DNA of 64,000 nucleotides from Ophiodon elongatus (taxonomy: Eukaryota > Chordata > Actinopteri > Perciformes > Hexagrammidae): assembly GCA_016806645.1 (NCBI GenBank), contig JACSYO010002111.1, positions 764,501-828,500 of the forward strand, written 5' to 3'. Every line of letters starts with the position of its first letter. Positions within the stretch are counted from its first letter, which is position 1. Shown in pieces: positions 13,201-27,600 of the stretch. The position numbers were made by a program, and so were the translations under genes. The notes under the pieces were generated by a model. It was not told the DNA's origin and did not search any database. It saw only the letters and a list, made by a program, of their open reading frames with translations.

Positions 13201-16200
13201 AATACGATTGGCCTCAGAATAGATTGCATTGAGTGTGTGAGAAACATTCAGCCAACACTGAAGTGTCCAACACTGGTGTCTATGGCTGCACTATTCCATC
13301 CAATGCTCATTCTACATACCTATACCTATTCAGCTTGACATATTTGGTGTGTGGGATCTCCACTGTCACAATAAAGTAACGGCTACTTAAGGTTTTGGGG
13401 TTAACTTTATCCACTGATACAATAGCGATTTAACTGATTTGCCATAGCTTTTTGTAGTTATTTCCTTCAAAGGGAATATTTAAATATTTGTACTTGTTAA
13501 ACACAGTCATTCCCAAACACTGGGTCAGGAACCACAGGTGGGTCGCAGGTGGGTCAAATCAAATGGCAGAATTTCTTCCATAGTCTTTTATTTAACATTT
13601 ATATCTGCAGTACACCTTTGAGCCCCACGAGGGAGCCTTGATGTTCGAATAGTTCAGATAATTGTAGTGATACTGTTAACGTTGAATCTAATATGAAAGG
13701 CTAACGTTCAACGTGTTTGCTCAGCTGATGAGAGGAAGTGAAAAGAATGAGTCTGTACTCAGACTAAATGCATTTAATTGCTCTCATTCATAAAGTGTTT
13801 AACATGTGCATATGTTTTCAATAAGACATTCATGAATCAAAGTTGTGATTTAACAAACACGTGCCTCTACTAAATGGCTGGTTTACCTTCCTAGATAATA
13901 TAAGGTGAAGTGGAAATGGCAGTAAAATGGTCAAGAACATTCATTTACACACAAATTCACCCTCCTCCCTACTTATACGGAAGACCTGATGCTGTCATTT
14001 TTAAAAAGTGGGTCCTCAGTCATAAGGTTTTGGAGACACTGGTTTATGGTTTCAGTTGAACATGGTGGAATAACATTTTGACACCAGTTGTCTGAGCAAA
14101 GGCATTTCTCTCTCTTTCCCTCGTCCTCTGCAGAAGCCAGGGATGGACGTTGCCGACGGTTACGTGACGTTTGTCCGTCACTCCCAGGACATGCTGCGGG
14201 AGAAGGTCAACGAGGAGGTGTACATCGAGAGATTATTTGATGTAAGTAAGCCTCGGCGCCTCCTCCTCCATCAAAGGGAGGCTTAGCAACAACACGGTTT
14301 CATTTACGCCACCTGTGATCATCTGCAGGAGGAGATTAGAACAAATCCGAGAGAGAGAGAGAAGTCAAACAATTACACTTATTTCATCTCCTCTCCTCAA
14401 TGTTCATGTGAGCCTCGATCTGAACGGAGTTCCACTCTGCCAGAGTTTGTACTTTTGTCATTTTCAGACAGCTTTGAAAGGAAGATATCTTGATCTGAGT
14501 TATGGGGAAATCTTTGACAATATTGGTGAAGTTGCATCACATTAGATAGTGACAGTAGTAATGGTAATACGCAACATGAATTCTTTTGGGCTGGATCATA
14601 TGAACCAAGTGGCAATATTTGAGATGTTGTTATAATACATTCTGGTATATGTGGTATCTCGTATCTCTGCTAGAATATAAAAGTCCCTTGTGTTTGTAAT
14701 GCTGGACCAACAGGTGAGTGTGGAAAGGATCAACATGTTAATGCTGCTGTAACTGCAACTCACGGGTGGGTAACTGTGGAGCTTCTCGTCTGTCTCTCTG
14801 CCAGCCTCTCCTTCAGACTCGGGTCTTCTGGGGTCTTTGTGAGTCACTTTGCGGAGCTGACTGTACGTACGCATCAAACTGTAATCAACTCAAGCTGTAA
14901 TCAACTTGCAAAACAGTCCCATGACACTGTTTGCCTCCATTACGTGAGAGGAGGTCAAGTAACACCAAAACAATTAGTAAATCTCTAAGCCTGGCCGCTG
15001 AGCCTCCTCTCGGGGTCAAACTGGAGGATTTCTCCCTGAAATGTGCTAAAACAATCCCCGCGGCGGGGCGAGCTGCATTTTCCGCTTCTCTTTTCAAAGT
15101 CAGGCGTTTTTTCTCGGCCGCCGGTCCTCCGTGCTCCTCGCCGCTCACCCCTTTGTCTCATGGTGTTTGTGAGCAGTTTGTGTTGATGTCGAGGAGGGAT
15201 TATCCTAAGCGTCGCTCTCTCTTTCTGAGTCAGCAAACAACCCATAATCAATTGAAAAAAGGGCACAAAAGATCACTTTGTAAGATGGCTTAGCAGCAAC
15301 CAGACTTACAAAGATGTTGTGTCTCCCAGCTACATTTAAAAGTCTTTCTCTCTTTATATACAGTATATGTAAGAGATTGCGCAATCTTTTTTGCCATAAG
15401 TGTGACACGCCACAGACAAACACATCGTGCAGACTGAAGAAGTGAGGGTCAGAAGTTGGAATGTGTGGATCCAGGGAGTGAATGTGATAAAGTTGCTGCT
15501 TTTGTGTAGGAAAAGTAGCGTGAAGCTCATTAAGATGTGTGGCCTCTCGTTAGAAAACAACTGGTTCTGCTGATGTGATGTGTGTCCCTGCAAAGATTCT
15601 CATTGATTTATTGGACATTAGCTCTGCGTTTGAAGTTCCAGCCAGCAGGCAGCCGGTCAGATCAAACTGAGTCACAGCACTAAAAAACCCACGGCGAAAC
15701 TTTTCCGATCTTGAAACAATCCACAGCACAGTGCTCACTGCTCCGGCCTCCCGTCAGCAACACTACGATCAAAGAAGTACTTTGTTCAAGGTGCCATATT
15801 GCTGACATTGTTTCGGCCATCATCGATACTGTATCATCTGGCTGGCTGACCCCGTCAGCTAAATACTGGGGGCACCGCACTATGCGGTAAGAATACTGTC
15901 TGCACAGTAATTCCAGATTACTGTGCAGACAATAATCTGGAATGTCCAAGTGAACAAGATCGCACAAACATGTTTTCTTCGACTCTCAGCCCAAATCGAG
16001 GCCTTTCTGTACTTTCTGATCTTGAAACAAACACGTACGCCTTTATCTCGTCTCGTTGGACTTTGGGAATTTTCTTTTCCTTGTCCTTGGTTTAGACAGA
16101 AGACTCCTCCTCCTCCTTTCAGCTAAACCCAAAACAATACATTTGTTTCTTAATGTACTCCCTTACCAATTATAACATAAGATCATTAATTAAAACATAA

Positions 16201-16741
16201 TTGGCATTGTATCTTATTTTTGACTTATATCTGGGAACACAGCACCATTGCTTCAAATAAATAAAAGACATGAGCAGTCATGCGATCGTTCTTAGAAAAA
16301 GAGAAAAACAAAATGATAACCCACATTATTTTTTCTATAAAGGTCCATCACACTTTACAGACCCTCGTCCCGCTTCATCTTTGACCCACTGTACTGACCG
16401 TAGTTTTCAGAATGAGGGATTATTATCAACTCACTTTCAGTATGACCTCCAATTAAGGTGCTTAAACTGTTGACTTGTTTTCATCATACTGTCGGATTTT
16501 GACGTCGTGATATGACCATGTTTGTAGATCTTGAATTAAGTTTGTGAGTAAATGTGACCAGAATCTATCAAAAGGATGACTATGAGACCCAAGTGGAATA
16601 AACGTTATTGATCCTTCAAATCAGTGATTTTTAAAGTGGGGGCCACCAGGGTGTCTCAGCAAATTGAAGAAGATGAGGGAAAAAAAAATACAGTTAAGTG
16701 CATTATTATTATTATTGATAACAATAATATGACTACTACTA

Positions 16742-16778
<37 letters not shown>

Positions 16779-16898
16779 TATTATAATATCAAACATATCA
16801 GAATTGTATTTGCCATGCCCATCTCCGTATTTGCCTTCCAGTCAGAGCAACATTCATCACATCAGAATCGGTCAGTGTCGACTTGTCGGTCTGCGTTT

Positions 16899-16980
<82 letters not shown>

Positions 16981-18603
16981 CGTTGTTAAATGTTGGTAAA
17001 CAAAGAAACAATGCTTATAATGGAAAATTGAAACATTAAATTTAAAGGAATGATTCAAATATATATATAAATATAATTAATATTGCATTAGTCATGCAAG
17101 GGTTTTTAGAGACATTTTTAGAGACATCTTGCAAAAGGGGGGCCCCGGTCATAAGCTAATGCTATTTGGGGGGCCTTGGCATGGAAAAGATGGTAACCCC
17201 TGCTTTGAATGATTACTAAGACGATAAAATAAATAATAAATATCAATAAACTGCAGCATTATTCTAATCTGAATGAAGGTTGAAGGGACAGAGACGTGGT
17301 CCAGGTGGTGTATTCCTCTGCAGCGGATGTGACTGTCACCTCTCCATCCCGGTGGAGTGTGTGCAGACTGAAAGGGGAGCCGTGTGTGCGGGTGCATCTA
17401 TCTGCTGGGCTGAATGGAGGCCTTGAGGTGTAATCCGTCTCCTGGCCTCTTCCTCCCTGGTGGTGCTGACCGAGGGTGACAGAGAGGTGTCCGGTGCGGG
17501 ATGTTTGCCCATCGTTGCCGCATCTCGACCCGTTGCTCCGCCGTGTATCCTCTCTTCCTCCACCAGAGCATCTCTGCTGGGATTTGTCTCACCCGGCTTC
17601 TCTTTGTTGTCATTCCGTGTTAGCTCTCCCTGCGGCGGCAGCGAGCACGGCCAAGGTGTCTCTGGCTGCTCTCTGCAGCTCTGTTGTGCTTTTCTTGTCA
17701 CTCCACCCTTTTTTATTCGCTTCTCTCTCTTTCTAGTGTTTTTTTTTTTTCTTTTTCTGGTGGCGACTTACAAGATGGAACATTAGTGCAACAGAAATTT
17801 CATAAATATACTTTGAAATTAATTAAGATGTATGAAACAGGTATTTTTACACTGTACAGGACTTCCTCCGCCAACCCTTCACACGCCCTGCTGATCCCAG
17901 GGGCTGTTTGACAACACGCACGTTTGATTTTAGCACATTACGTTTTCACTCTATTTCATACTTTTTTATTCACTGTGGTACTATCTGTGTTTCCATTCAT
18001 ATATTCTTACACACATTTTGTATCGCATTAGAAAAGCTAAAAACAGCAAAATTCAATAATACTTTTTTCCGATCATACAAAGTTTTTTTTTTGCTTTTGT
18101 CAGAAAACTCCCATGACTGATCAGCAAATCAAAGTCTGTGTCTCCGGTCAACATGAAACATAGCCAATACCAGTTGATATGAAAGGAAGTTAAAAATGTA
18201 ATATTACATTAAAAGTTGTCCAATTGAAACAATTGCTGAAGACCTCTCTCCATTGTTCTCTGCTAGGTGGTTGGATGGCCAACTTATTTTGTTTGCGGTT
18301 CACAACCTCCACTCCTTCTACTGTGTCTCGTGGTGGATTACGGACCTCGGAGCTTATAGCACCAACTTCTGATCAGACGCCACTGTAGTCCAACCGATTC
18401 ATTCAAAGAACCGGTTAATGGAAATCTGCCTTATTCTTTTTTTTGTTTTGCTTTATTACCTTATTCCAAGTTTCCTTAAAATTAGCTTGACAACTGAATG
18501 TAAATACGACTACTGTAGAATCAGACACTTAAGAAAACACTTTAGCAGTACTGACTAGTTCAACTCAAATGTTCATACAGGCCACCAAAGCAGATACCCC
18601 AGT

Positions 18604-18648
<45 letters not shown>

Positions 18649-21600
18649 GGGTTTGGGGGTTGTTGTCCTCTTAAAATAAGGTCATGATGGACTCCCCTTA
18701 ATCTTTGCTTTGTCACCCCCCCCTCCACTTGGGGGGCTGCTGAATTCATTTATTCAGTCGTTCTTGCCCGTCTCCACTGGGGAGGATTACAACAATAAGG
18801 CGGCTCATTATATGATATGTTATGGCTTATTGATTTTGCTAATGTCCTTTCCTAAAACGAAACTTCACTATAAGTTTGTCGTTCACATGCATAACATGTT
18901 GCAGTTTTTAAATAAGGTTTACACTGTCTCCATATTAGCGAGGAACTTTGTTCTGACTTCTATTCATTCAAAATGCATCCAAAAAAAACAAAAAACAAAC
19001 AAACAAGAGCAAAAATAGAAAGCTGCAAAAAAAACCAAAGTGATAGGAAAACAATTTCCACTCGACTAGAGGGACATGATGTGATGTTTTGATGAGGAGG
19101 ACACGTTTCTTCTCTGCTGGGTGACAAGATTAAAGTCTTTACATCTTTCAATGGGCCATAATGTAGAATGAAAGAACTCCATCAAGTATCAGAACAGTTG
19201 ACTGTAAAGAGATTACATTTCAAATCACATCAACTAATCACATCCTTTAAGCGTTTCATTCCCTGTCAAAGTGAAGACGAACAGCAACGTGCGTTCTTGT
19301 ATTCTATTGTGTTCTTCTCTGAATAGAAGCGAATACAATAGAATCCGACCGGGTCTTTATAGGTAGGAGATGGAGCACAGGCTTAGTGGAGAAATTCGGC
19401 ATGTGCCTCAAAGTAATTTAGGTCTTAAACATGTTTGGCTGTGGTTTCTTCCAGAGACAATAAGCCTGAGGTTATATGTCATTTTAATTGGGGTTAAGAC
19501 ATGCATTTATCTGAAGATGCCTTTTAATATCTGAGGCAGTAAGCAGATTATTTCACTACGGCCTCATAACTTCTAAATATGTGTCAAGACTCACAATCTG
19601 ATGTGCAGAGTGGCCCATATGTGGTCCAATGCTGAACATGTTAAACAAACAACAGCGTCTCAAGAAATCACTCATAATTTGAGCCATATTAAGGAGTGTT
19701 AATCCCCATGTTCTGACACAGATTGGTCGGGGGGCTTGTCAGGGTAGGACTTTTTAACTGATATTTGACCCACTTCTCTGACCAATCATGTGAGGGGGGG
19801 GGGGGGGGCGCACTTGTTGTTTTTGCTTCTTCATAAGCGTAGAGGGTTACTTTTTGGTGTTTAAATCAGATTTACTTTATGCTTTTTTACTAACCACAAT
19901 CCTGACCAGCAATCCAATCATGGAATTATTTTAATATTATATTTTCTGCTGTTGTGAAAATTGCTCTGCAGGCGTGCGTCTGTGGCCTCATGATTAAACC
20001 TTCATGGAAATCCCCTGCAGCAAGGTAGCTGTTGGGAAGTTGCTTTGATTTTCTTACCTGTTGCTGCCTCAGCTATAGTCCATATTAGGCACATACATTT
20101 GAAAAAAAATGTATGCACAATAAAGCTCGATGTATGCTTGCTGCATCCGAGAGGATCCACAGTGACAGCGCACCATCAGACACGGCCCTTCGGGGGGGTT
20201 TCAGTTGGCAGATTTACGCCTGTCTGTGCACAGCCAATGTTTTCTAACTACGTAGATGAGCGTAGCATTTGTTGTAGTTTGGGGAGCTTTGAGAATGTTG
20301 GTTTGCTGCGAGGAAATACCCACACGGAGTATAAGAGAACCAAACGTTTCCTCGACAGCTCCAGTGTATCCTCATGACATGACAATATGTCCTTAGGATA
20401 TTTTATATTTATATATTTAATTTACGCAAAGTATTTTCTCATTTTTCGTGTGTTTTCCTACGAAAACCTAGCAACACTTGTCAGTTTCCAACAACTCAGT
20501 TATGTTTAGGCAACAAACCCACTTAGTTAGGTTAAGGAGCAGACCGTCTTTTGTGTTAAAATAACTAAGGAAGTGCCGTTTCTGATGAATCCACATTGAC
20601 TTTTGGTTTCACTTGGGGAACGAACAGCAGTCTCCAGACTAAAGGAGGCTGTTTGTTGGACACAGCCACCTCCCTCTCGGCCCCCCCTGTGTGTGCTTTT
20701 GTGGTCTTCGTACTTCCTCGTTCATGATTACGTGGATAACACACCGAATCATCTCGTGGCATATCTGCAGATTACGGTGCATTATTTTTCATAGGATAGC
20801 TTGGAATGCTAGATGAGACCAGCCTGGTCCGTGCAACTGTCCTCGTAGAGCGTACAACCAAGGCTTATGATGGCGTTCTCCCCCACTAAAGACTGACTTG
20901 CTTTGACAAAGGGGACAGCACCTGTGCACTGGCAGACCAGGGTGGTGGATCCCCTTTTCAAAACAGGTGACCAGAGCATGTGCTCTTACTATCATATTAC
21001 TGAGTGTCGTTGGGATGCTGATCGTCAAAGCTCGGATTCAGGAGGAGCAAAGCGGATTCCATTTAGGTTGTAGAGCAGTTGAAGCAGCTCTTTGAACTGG
21101 TTGCGATAGTGGAGCTGAAGTTTGCCCATCTTGTTGCAGAAGCTGCAGGAGTAGGAGTTAGCGGAGCAGTTACTACGAGCCATTTGGTCCTCATATACAG
21201 TAGCTCTGTGAGAGCTATTGAGAGCTTTGTCTGCATTCTTGACAGCAAATAAAACCGGTTCTCAGTGGGCACTGAGCTCACCACGCACAGTGGTGCCTTG
21301 GGGTCCTGTTCACGAGTGAGGGTAAGATGGAAAACAAGATTGACAGACGGGTTGGTGTGGCATCCGCAGCAATGTGGCTGCTGCACAGGCCTGTGTGTCG
21401 TGGTGAAGAGGAGCCGAGCCTGAAGGCGAAACTCTGGATTTACTGTAGTGCCCGAAATACCCCAAATTAATTTTATTATTGAATGTCTTAAGGGTGAGCG
21501 ACAGGGTGGGGAGCATGGGCATCTATGAAGAGCTTACAGTGAACCCCTGCTGGTTCACCTTAAAGGTGCAAAGAGATTGGGAGCATTTACATTGCCTCTT

Positions 21601-24600
21601 AACGGCTCTCAACATGGCGATGCCCTAGAGCGACTTCCCTGTCTGCTCAAGTAGACACCACTATTTCTTTACATAGTCAGTAGTTGTTTGTTGCTATGTT
21701 GATTCTCTGAAGGTTGAATGTTGCTCCTTTAAAAAGGAGCTAGATTGAGGTGTATACCTTCTCTTGGAGGTATACTGGTCACAACCCAGGCTTAGTGACC
21801 GGCAGAATATGGATTTATGAATGGGCGATACCAATCTTTTTGGAATTCGATACAATCCCAGTATTTTTTTATACAATTTTAACGATACCGATACTGATCA
21901 TTTATTAAATGGGTGATGAATGTGATTTTGCAGCATAATCAAAAAAGATCATTACATTCAAAGACAAAATCACATGCCATATATCACTCATTAATAACAC
22001 ATTTATTACCAAAGCAAATAAAATAAAAATGTTTATGTCATTATGTGTAAAAAATAGTATTCATTCAGTAATGAACTTACTTTGTGTGTGTCTTTTTAAA
22101 TGTTTGAAGAGGTTACTCATTTTACTGTGTTTGGAACATTACAGGTGTAAATAAGCACCAAACTAAGTTTCCTCCTTTTTCTGACCGGTTCGATGTGGAA
22201 GTGTGCGACAGTGTGCCAGGTTCTGATGTCACATTGGATTCCACAGTCATGTGACACGGTTCAGCTAAATATGACAGGGCTGTTTTAGCACAAACATTAT
22301 ATGAACGTGGTGAAAATGTTTGGAAGTGATGCAGCCACCCATAAATGTGTTTATATAATTTTATTATTGATATGTTTTTAAAGGAATCAATGAGTAACTT
22401 GTGAGTATTGAAGTATCAGTACCGCAGTATTGATCCACTCATCTCTAATGCTGTTAATTCAATTCAATTCAATTCAATGTATTTTTGTATAGCCCAAAAT
22501 CACAAATTACAAATTTGCCTCAGAAGGCTTTACAATCTGTACACACTGACATCCTCTGTCCCAGAACAGTTATTGATACAGGTTTTATTCACATGCTTCA
22601 GTCAAATAAGTATTTCATACTCTATACTGCAGTCAGCTGTCGACAGACAGACATTTAAATGACAACACCTTTCATGTGGTGCACTAAAATACAAAATAAC
22701 TCCGCAGAGCTTTAGTCCGGGGTTTCATGGTTCGCAAGGTTACTTTTGTGATCCGATGCACCAGATTGTAACTAAGCTTGTAACGTTTGTTAAATTGTTT
22801 GTGTCCACATGCTGTCCACACCCCACAGAGATTCAAACTGTGTGCCAGACCACCTCGGCTCATGGCGTGGCTGATTGGATCCTAATAATAGACTGTATAT
22901 AATAAGTAGACGTAGTCGTCATGACGTCACCCATTAGTTTGTGGACTGCTGAGAAGCCTTGAGTTTGTCATTTTGGCTGTCACCATCTTGGAATTTGGCC
23001 GTCGCCATCTTGGTTTTTTGCAACCAGTGAGTGACCATATTTGGACTGTGAAGGAGTGGTGTAGATGTGCCGTATACAGATTGTTTAAGGCACATCCGCA
23101 TTGGCTTTCACTTTTTAGACCTTGATCCTAATACGGGCAAGATCTGATCAGAGAGCGTCCAGACTAGACAGTTAATGCGCCTCGGCATGATCGCCCCACT
23201 TCTATCCTCAAGTTCTCAAGTGCCTGAAATTGAACATTCATCTAGTCTTTTTACTTATTACTCATGGGATCATCATTCTTGCCCCCAGATATCTGTGTTT
23301 GATACAACTTGAGGCACTTCTGTATGACTTGTGTTTTCTTACTTGCAGTGCGTTTATTTATGCTGCATATATGTTGTTAAATCTGTAAAGATGGTTTCAT
23401 TACTTGCTTGTGTTCAGTACCTTTGCACCTGTTTCGATACGTTTCAGAGCATTGCCATCTCTTGACCTTACAAATGCGTTGAAAACGACCTGCAGTTTGA
23501 CATTTTGATGATGCGCGTGCGTTTGGGAAATGGCAAGAAATTAATTTAGTCCCCCTGCACCCTCACCCCCTCCCCTGCGTGGTTTAGTTCTTGAAAGAGT
23601 GGCTGAAGAGGCCCGGATTAAGACAGATGTGCTTAAATGATACTGAAGGGGGGACTTAGCACGGCACAGCCGGGGGATCATTGATTAAAAAAAGCCATGT
23701 CTTTAGCCTGAGCCAAATCCAGCCCTGCACTGATATACCACAGCTTCCTGCCCATGACACTCCCCCTGTACCAGGCAACCACCATGCCAGCCAAGTGAGG
23801 GGGGGGCGCAGGGGGGGGGGGGTGCAGTAAGAAGGAGGCAGACAGTGATGGTGCTGTAGAGCCACTGAGTCTTTGAGCCACTTCCCTGTCTCCCCTTCCT
23901 CCCCCCCGGGGCTGGAGTTGCAGATACTGGGATTACACAGGTCAATTATACACTTAATCTGCCTTTGCCCGGAGGGGATTAGGAGCGTGGCTCATTGATT
24001 GATTTGAAGTATTTCCGTTGACCTTGGATAGTTATCAGATTCACAAGCGTGGTGAAATTGCACTTCTGTGTGACGAAAGTTAAAGCGCTTTTTAATCGCC
24101 GCTGCTCCTCCCGTCTCGCTCCGCTCACCAACTGCTGGACGGCTGTGACGGAGCGAAGCGGGGTCAGGGGTCAGGTTGAGCTGCAGATTGGGGGATTTGA
24201 GATTGTTGTCGTCGCCGCCGTTGTACTTTGGTCACGGCGGGTGGGTTTGTGGCTGGCTGGGTGAGGAGGGGGATGGGGGGTGGATGGGGTGGGGGCAGGG
24301 GGTCGAAGGGGGGTGGGGGTGGGGGGGCTGTGGCGATGACAGAGAATGCCAGCAGACTACCGGGTTATGGAGCTGCCGTCATACCACTTGGCTGTCCGGA
24401 GACGTTTCACTTTGCCGGCTCCGGTCATGAACTGCCAGCCCCCGCGGCCATGCCAAGTGAACAATTTAATCAACACTGAGCTCAGGCAACACGCACACGT
24501 AACTCCAGCAGCCTGCCGGACGTCTGATTCTGCTCTAACGACTCCTTTATGATAGGAGGGAAAAAAGAGGACACGTTTTATTAGTAACTATTATTAAAAG

Positions 24601-27600
24601 ATTTGAGAAAAAACTGAGAACTGGAAGTAATATAATGAAACGAGAAGGTAATAAAGTAAAACTATGACAATAGGAAGTTTGAAAATGTTATGATCGACTC
24701 ATCCGTTAAAAACTTTAGGTCTGTGTGATGTGTTTTTATATAAAATTGTACAACAGAATTTTGTAAAATGACATAAAACATATAATCATATCATCAACAT
24801 ATTTCCAATGGAGGACCAATTCCAAGTCTAATTGTATATCCCATTCATATACAATGCATGATAAATAGATACATTATCCGGCAACATCTGAGCTGATCAT
24901 TTACTCACGTTTTTCTCACTGATACTGACACCCAAATATAAAACTATAACTCATTCCGTCAACCATCATTACAGTGTCTCTGCATTGTTTCTGATCACTG
25001 TGCTATTTCTGAGAGAAAATGACCAGATGTCCTTTTCCCTTCATCTACAACAATATGACTGCAATACTGCATCGATGTTGTTGCTTCTCATGCTGGTCAG
25101 TAATCTTGTTTAGGTTGAAGCAAAAATATCCATGAAAGGATTACACAACCAATAGGGAGGAAAATAATGCTCGCAATAATAAATAAAAAAAGGCCAGCTG
25201 AGCAGTGTCGGTTAGTTTGACTGTGTGACTGTTCAAAACACGCTCTGAAAAGGTTTCACTTCCGTTTAATGAAGTCTGTAAGCAGCTTAGAGTCCTTAAT
25301 AATCACTGAGAGAGAGAGAGCATTTTGTTTCCCTGCTCCGTTTCTTTCGGGTCTAAACCCTCTGTGAGCGTTCCCAGCGCCAGGAGGAAACCCAAAGGAC
25401 ACCAGGGCCACGACCATCCCGAGTGGAGGGAAATACAGGTTTAATGGAGACTTCTCCTTTGTCAAGTGCCGCTGGTTTATTGATCGGGGCCGGCAGGGTG
25501 AATTGATCGAGGACACGCATGTCATCTCGTGGGTCTCTATCACCCTTTTTACAGCCCCCTTCCCTCCCTCCTTCGCTCTGCCTTGTTAAAAAGGGAGGTA
25601 TGGTGGCATTTGTTTGATTAACTTGTCTGACAAAAGTGACAGCTGCTCACGGGCGTATGTGGATGAGTGGCCCAGCGCCGCTCCCTCTTTGTACATCTGT
25701 CAGAGCCGGAGCAGGGCGAGCGGGGTGAAAAGAGACAAATTGGACCCAAAAAGAAGGCCATTCACCTTCCCCAGACCCCCCTCTGCCGCTCCACCCCTCT
25801 ATTCCATTCAGGTGCTCGGCGGGACCCTCAAGTGCTTGCTGGCTTATTCCATTTTCACTCCCCCTATAGAGTTCCCTGAGCCCACAAGTGTTTTAGCCCT
25901 CTTTTTCCTTCCCTCAATCCACCCCTAAGCGGCTCTTTGTAAGTAGAATGGCTCACTTTTCTCAGGGCCCGAAGCCGGCGGCTTTTTTCTTTTTTTATTG
26001 TCCACCACAGAGCTTTTCTGTTGCTCATTGTATGTTTACTCAATGACTGGTCGCTGACCGTAATTCCAACTGTTTGGTTCCTCACAACATGGCCCCAACC
26101 CCCTCCACCCACCGCCCCAAATATACACCCATCCCTTCTCCAAACCATCGTGTTTTTATGAAGTTGCTCCTTATTTAGTCTCTCTTGTCCACTGAACTGA
26201 CACTTGCGGGTAGGAGGAGACGGCTGTTTTGTAAGAGACCCAGATTGTCGGGCTGAAAGGAAACCCAGACCTGAGATAAACATTTACCTTTCTCCTGTGC
26301 CGCTGCGCCTGGGGTTGACTGCCATCCTGTTCCTCAGCACTCCTCTCTTCACCAGCTGCCTGGTTGAAATGCCCACTGAGCCCGTTGTGTTGCTGTGCCA
26401 GCTGTGCTCAGACCGCGGTCAATGGTCAGCCGGGGTTGGCCTTTTGTGTCGCCGGCACAATCAAAACAGTTTGAGACCTGTGAGCTTGTTGAGCCCAAAC
26501 TTTACTTTAGTCCTAATTTCAGAGCCCTCCTGCTCCTTCCTCCTCCTCCAACATACCCACTTCCCTGAATGAAAAGAGGGGGACAGAAAGAGAGGGAGAG
26601 AAGGAGAGACGACAATATCTAGTTCTAGATGCTCGGTCCCATTGAGCTTCGGTGAAAAGCCCCTTTCTTGTCCGTCCACACTGAGGCAGATACATTTGAA
26701 AACATGTTGATGTCTCTTCACACTTTTCACACACAATTTTCTAAAAGTCTGCCACCCACACACCAATGACCAAACAATAGGAACGGGGTTAAAGAGAGGG
26801 TGAGACATTTTGCATGATCATACTCGTACAAAAAACGTATACTTAAGTTTTTATTGTCACATACAATCCGAGCACATATAGTGAAATCTGACCTCTGCAC
26901 TCAACCCATCATAAGCATCAGGAGCAGTGGGGTGCAGACACAGAACATCGACATGCAGATTAAACCACCAGTCTTGTGATTAATGGACGACCCGCTTCAT
27001 CCCCTGGACCACAGGCACCCTGGGACATTTATGGAGGGGGGCAGCGAGAGACAGCTTTTGTAATTTCCCAAAACGGACAATCAGACACTAAAGCCAACTT
27101 CAGACACAGTCAGGTTACACATGACCAAATGTGACCAAACCCATTTAAAGCAAACTGAGGCCTTAAGCAACTTAAAACTACTTTGCATAAGTGCATGCTT
27201 TTGTTCAGCTGAAACTCAATGAGGGAGGTGAATTGAGTCGGATGAATGGACTGGGTATATTTTCGGTTGTGGCAGACACAGTTGTGCTTTCGAGCTGTCA
27301 TCGTGGCAGAGACTGTGCCTGAGGGGTCTCAGTAAGGCACTGTTCCATTCTCTGGGATCTCTTTCTGTCTCTCTTGTCAGACAACTGCACGAGTATTACA
27401 GCGATTTGACAAGCGATCATAAATGCTACCTGCTGCATTGACATGGTTGTCTATAGCCCCTTTCAGGCATGGAATTCCTTACACAAACGCATTGGCAATT
27501 TAACTTGTTGACTGAAGTCTGAATTAAATGAAGGCCAAAGGATCAAGACCTTCTTTGCCTTTATAAGGTACGGGACAGTAGAGAGGTAACAAATGATGGG

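Larger units (their letters stand above)
11401..14133. other. CADPS intron between window exons 6 and 7
   Basis: Contains a unique block with CNE-like look at 12500-12740 (CAAATTAATGCC, GCTAATTGTG), hAT-like remnants at 13075-13130 and 13504-14041, and otherwise AT-rich sequence with no further signal. Confidence 0.4.

Noticed and set aside
16776..17058. Open frames of poly-His-Thr and poly-Cys-Val on both strands
   Set aside because: They are translations of the CA microsatellite.
25864..26283. 139-codon minus-strand open frame
   Set aside because: No recognisable protein motif and low-complexity Gly/Trp stretches; better explained as an open frame over balanced non-coding DNA.
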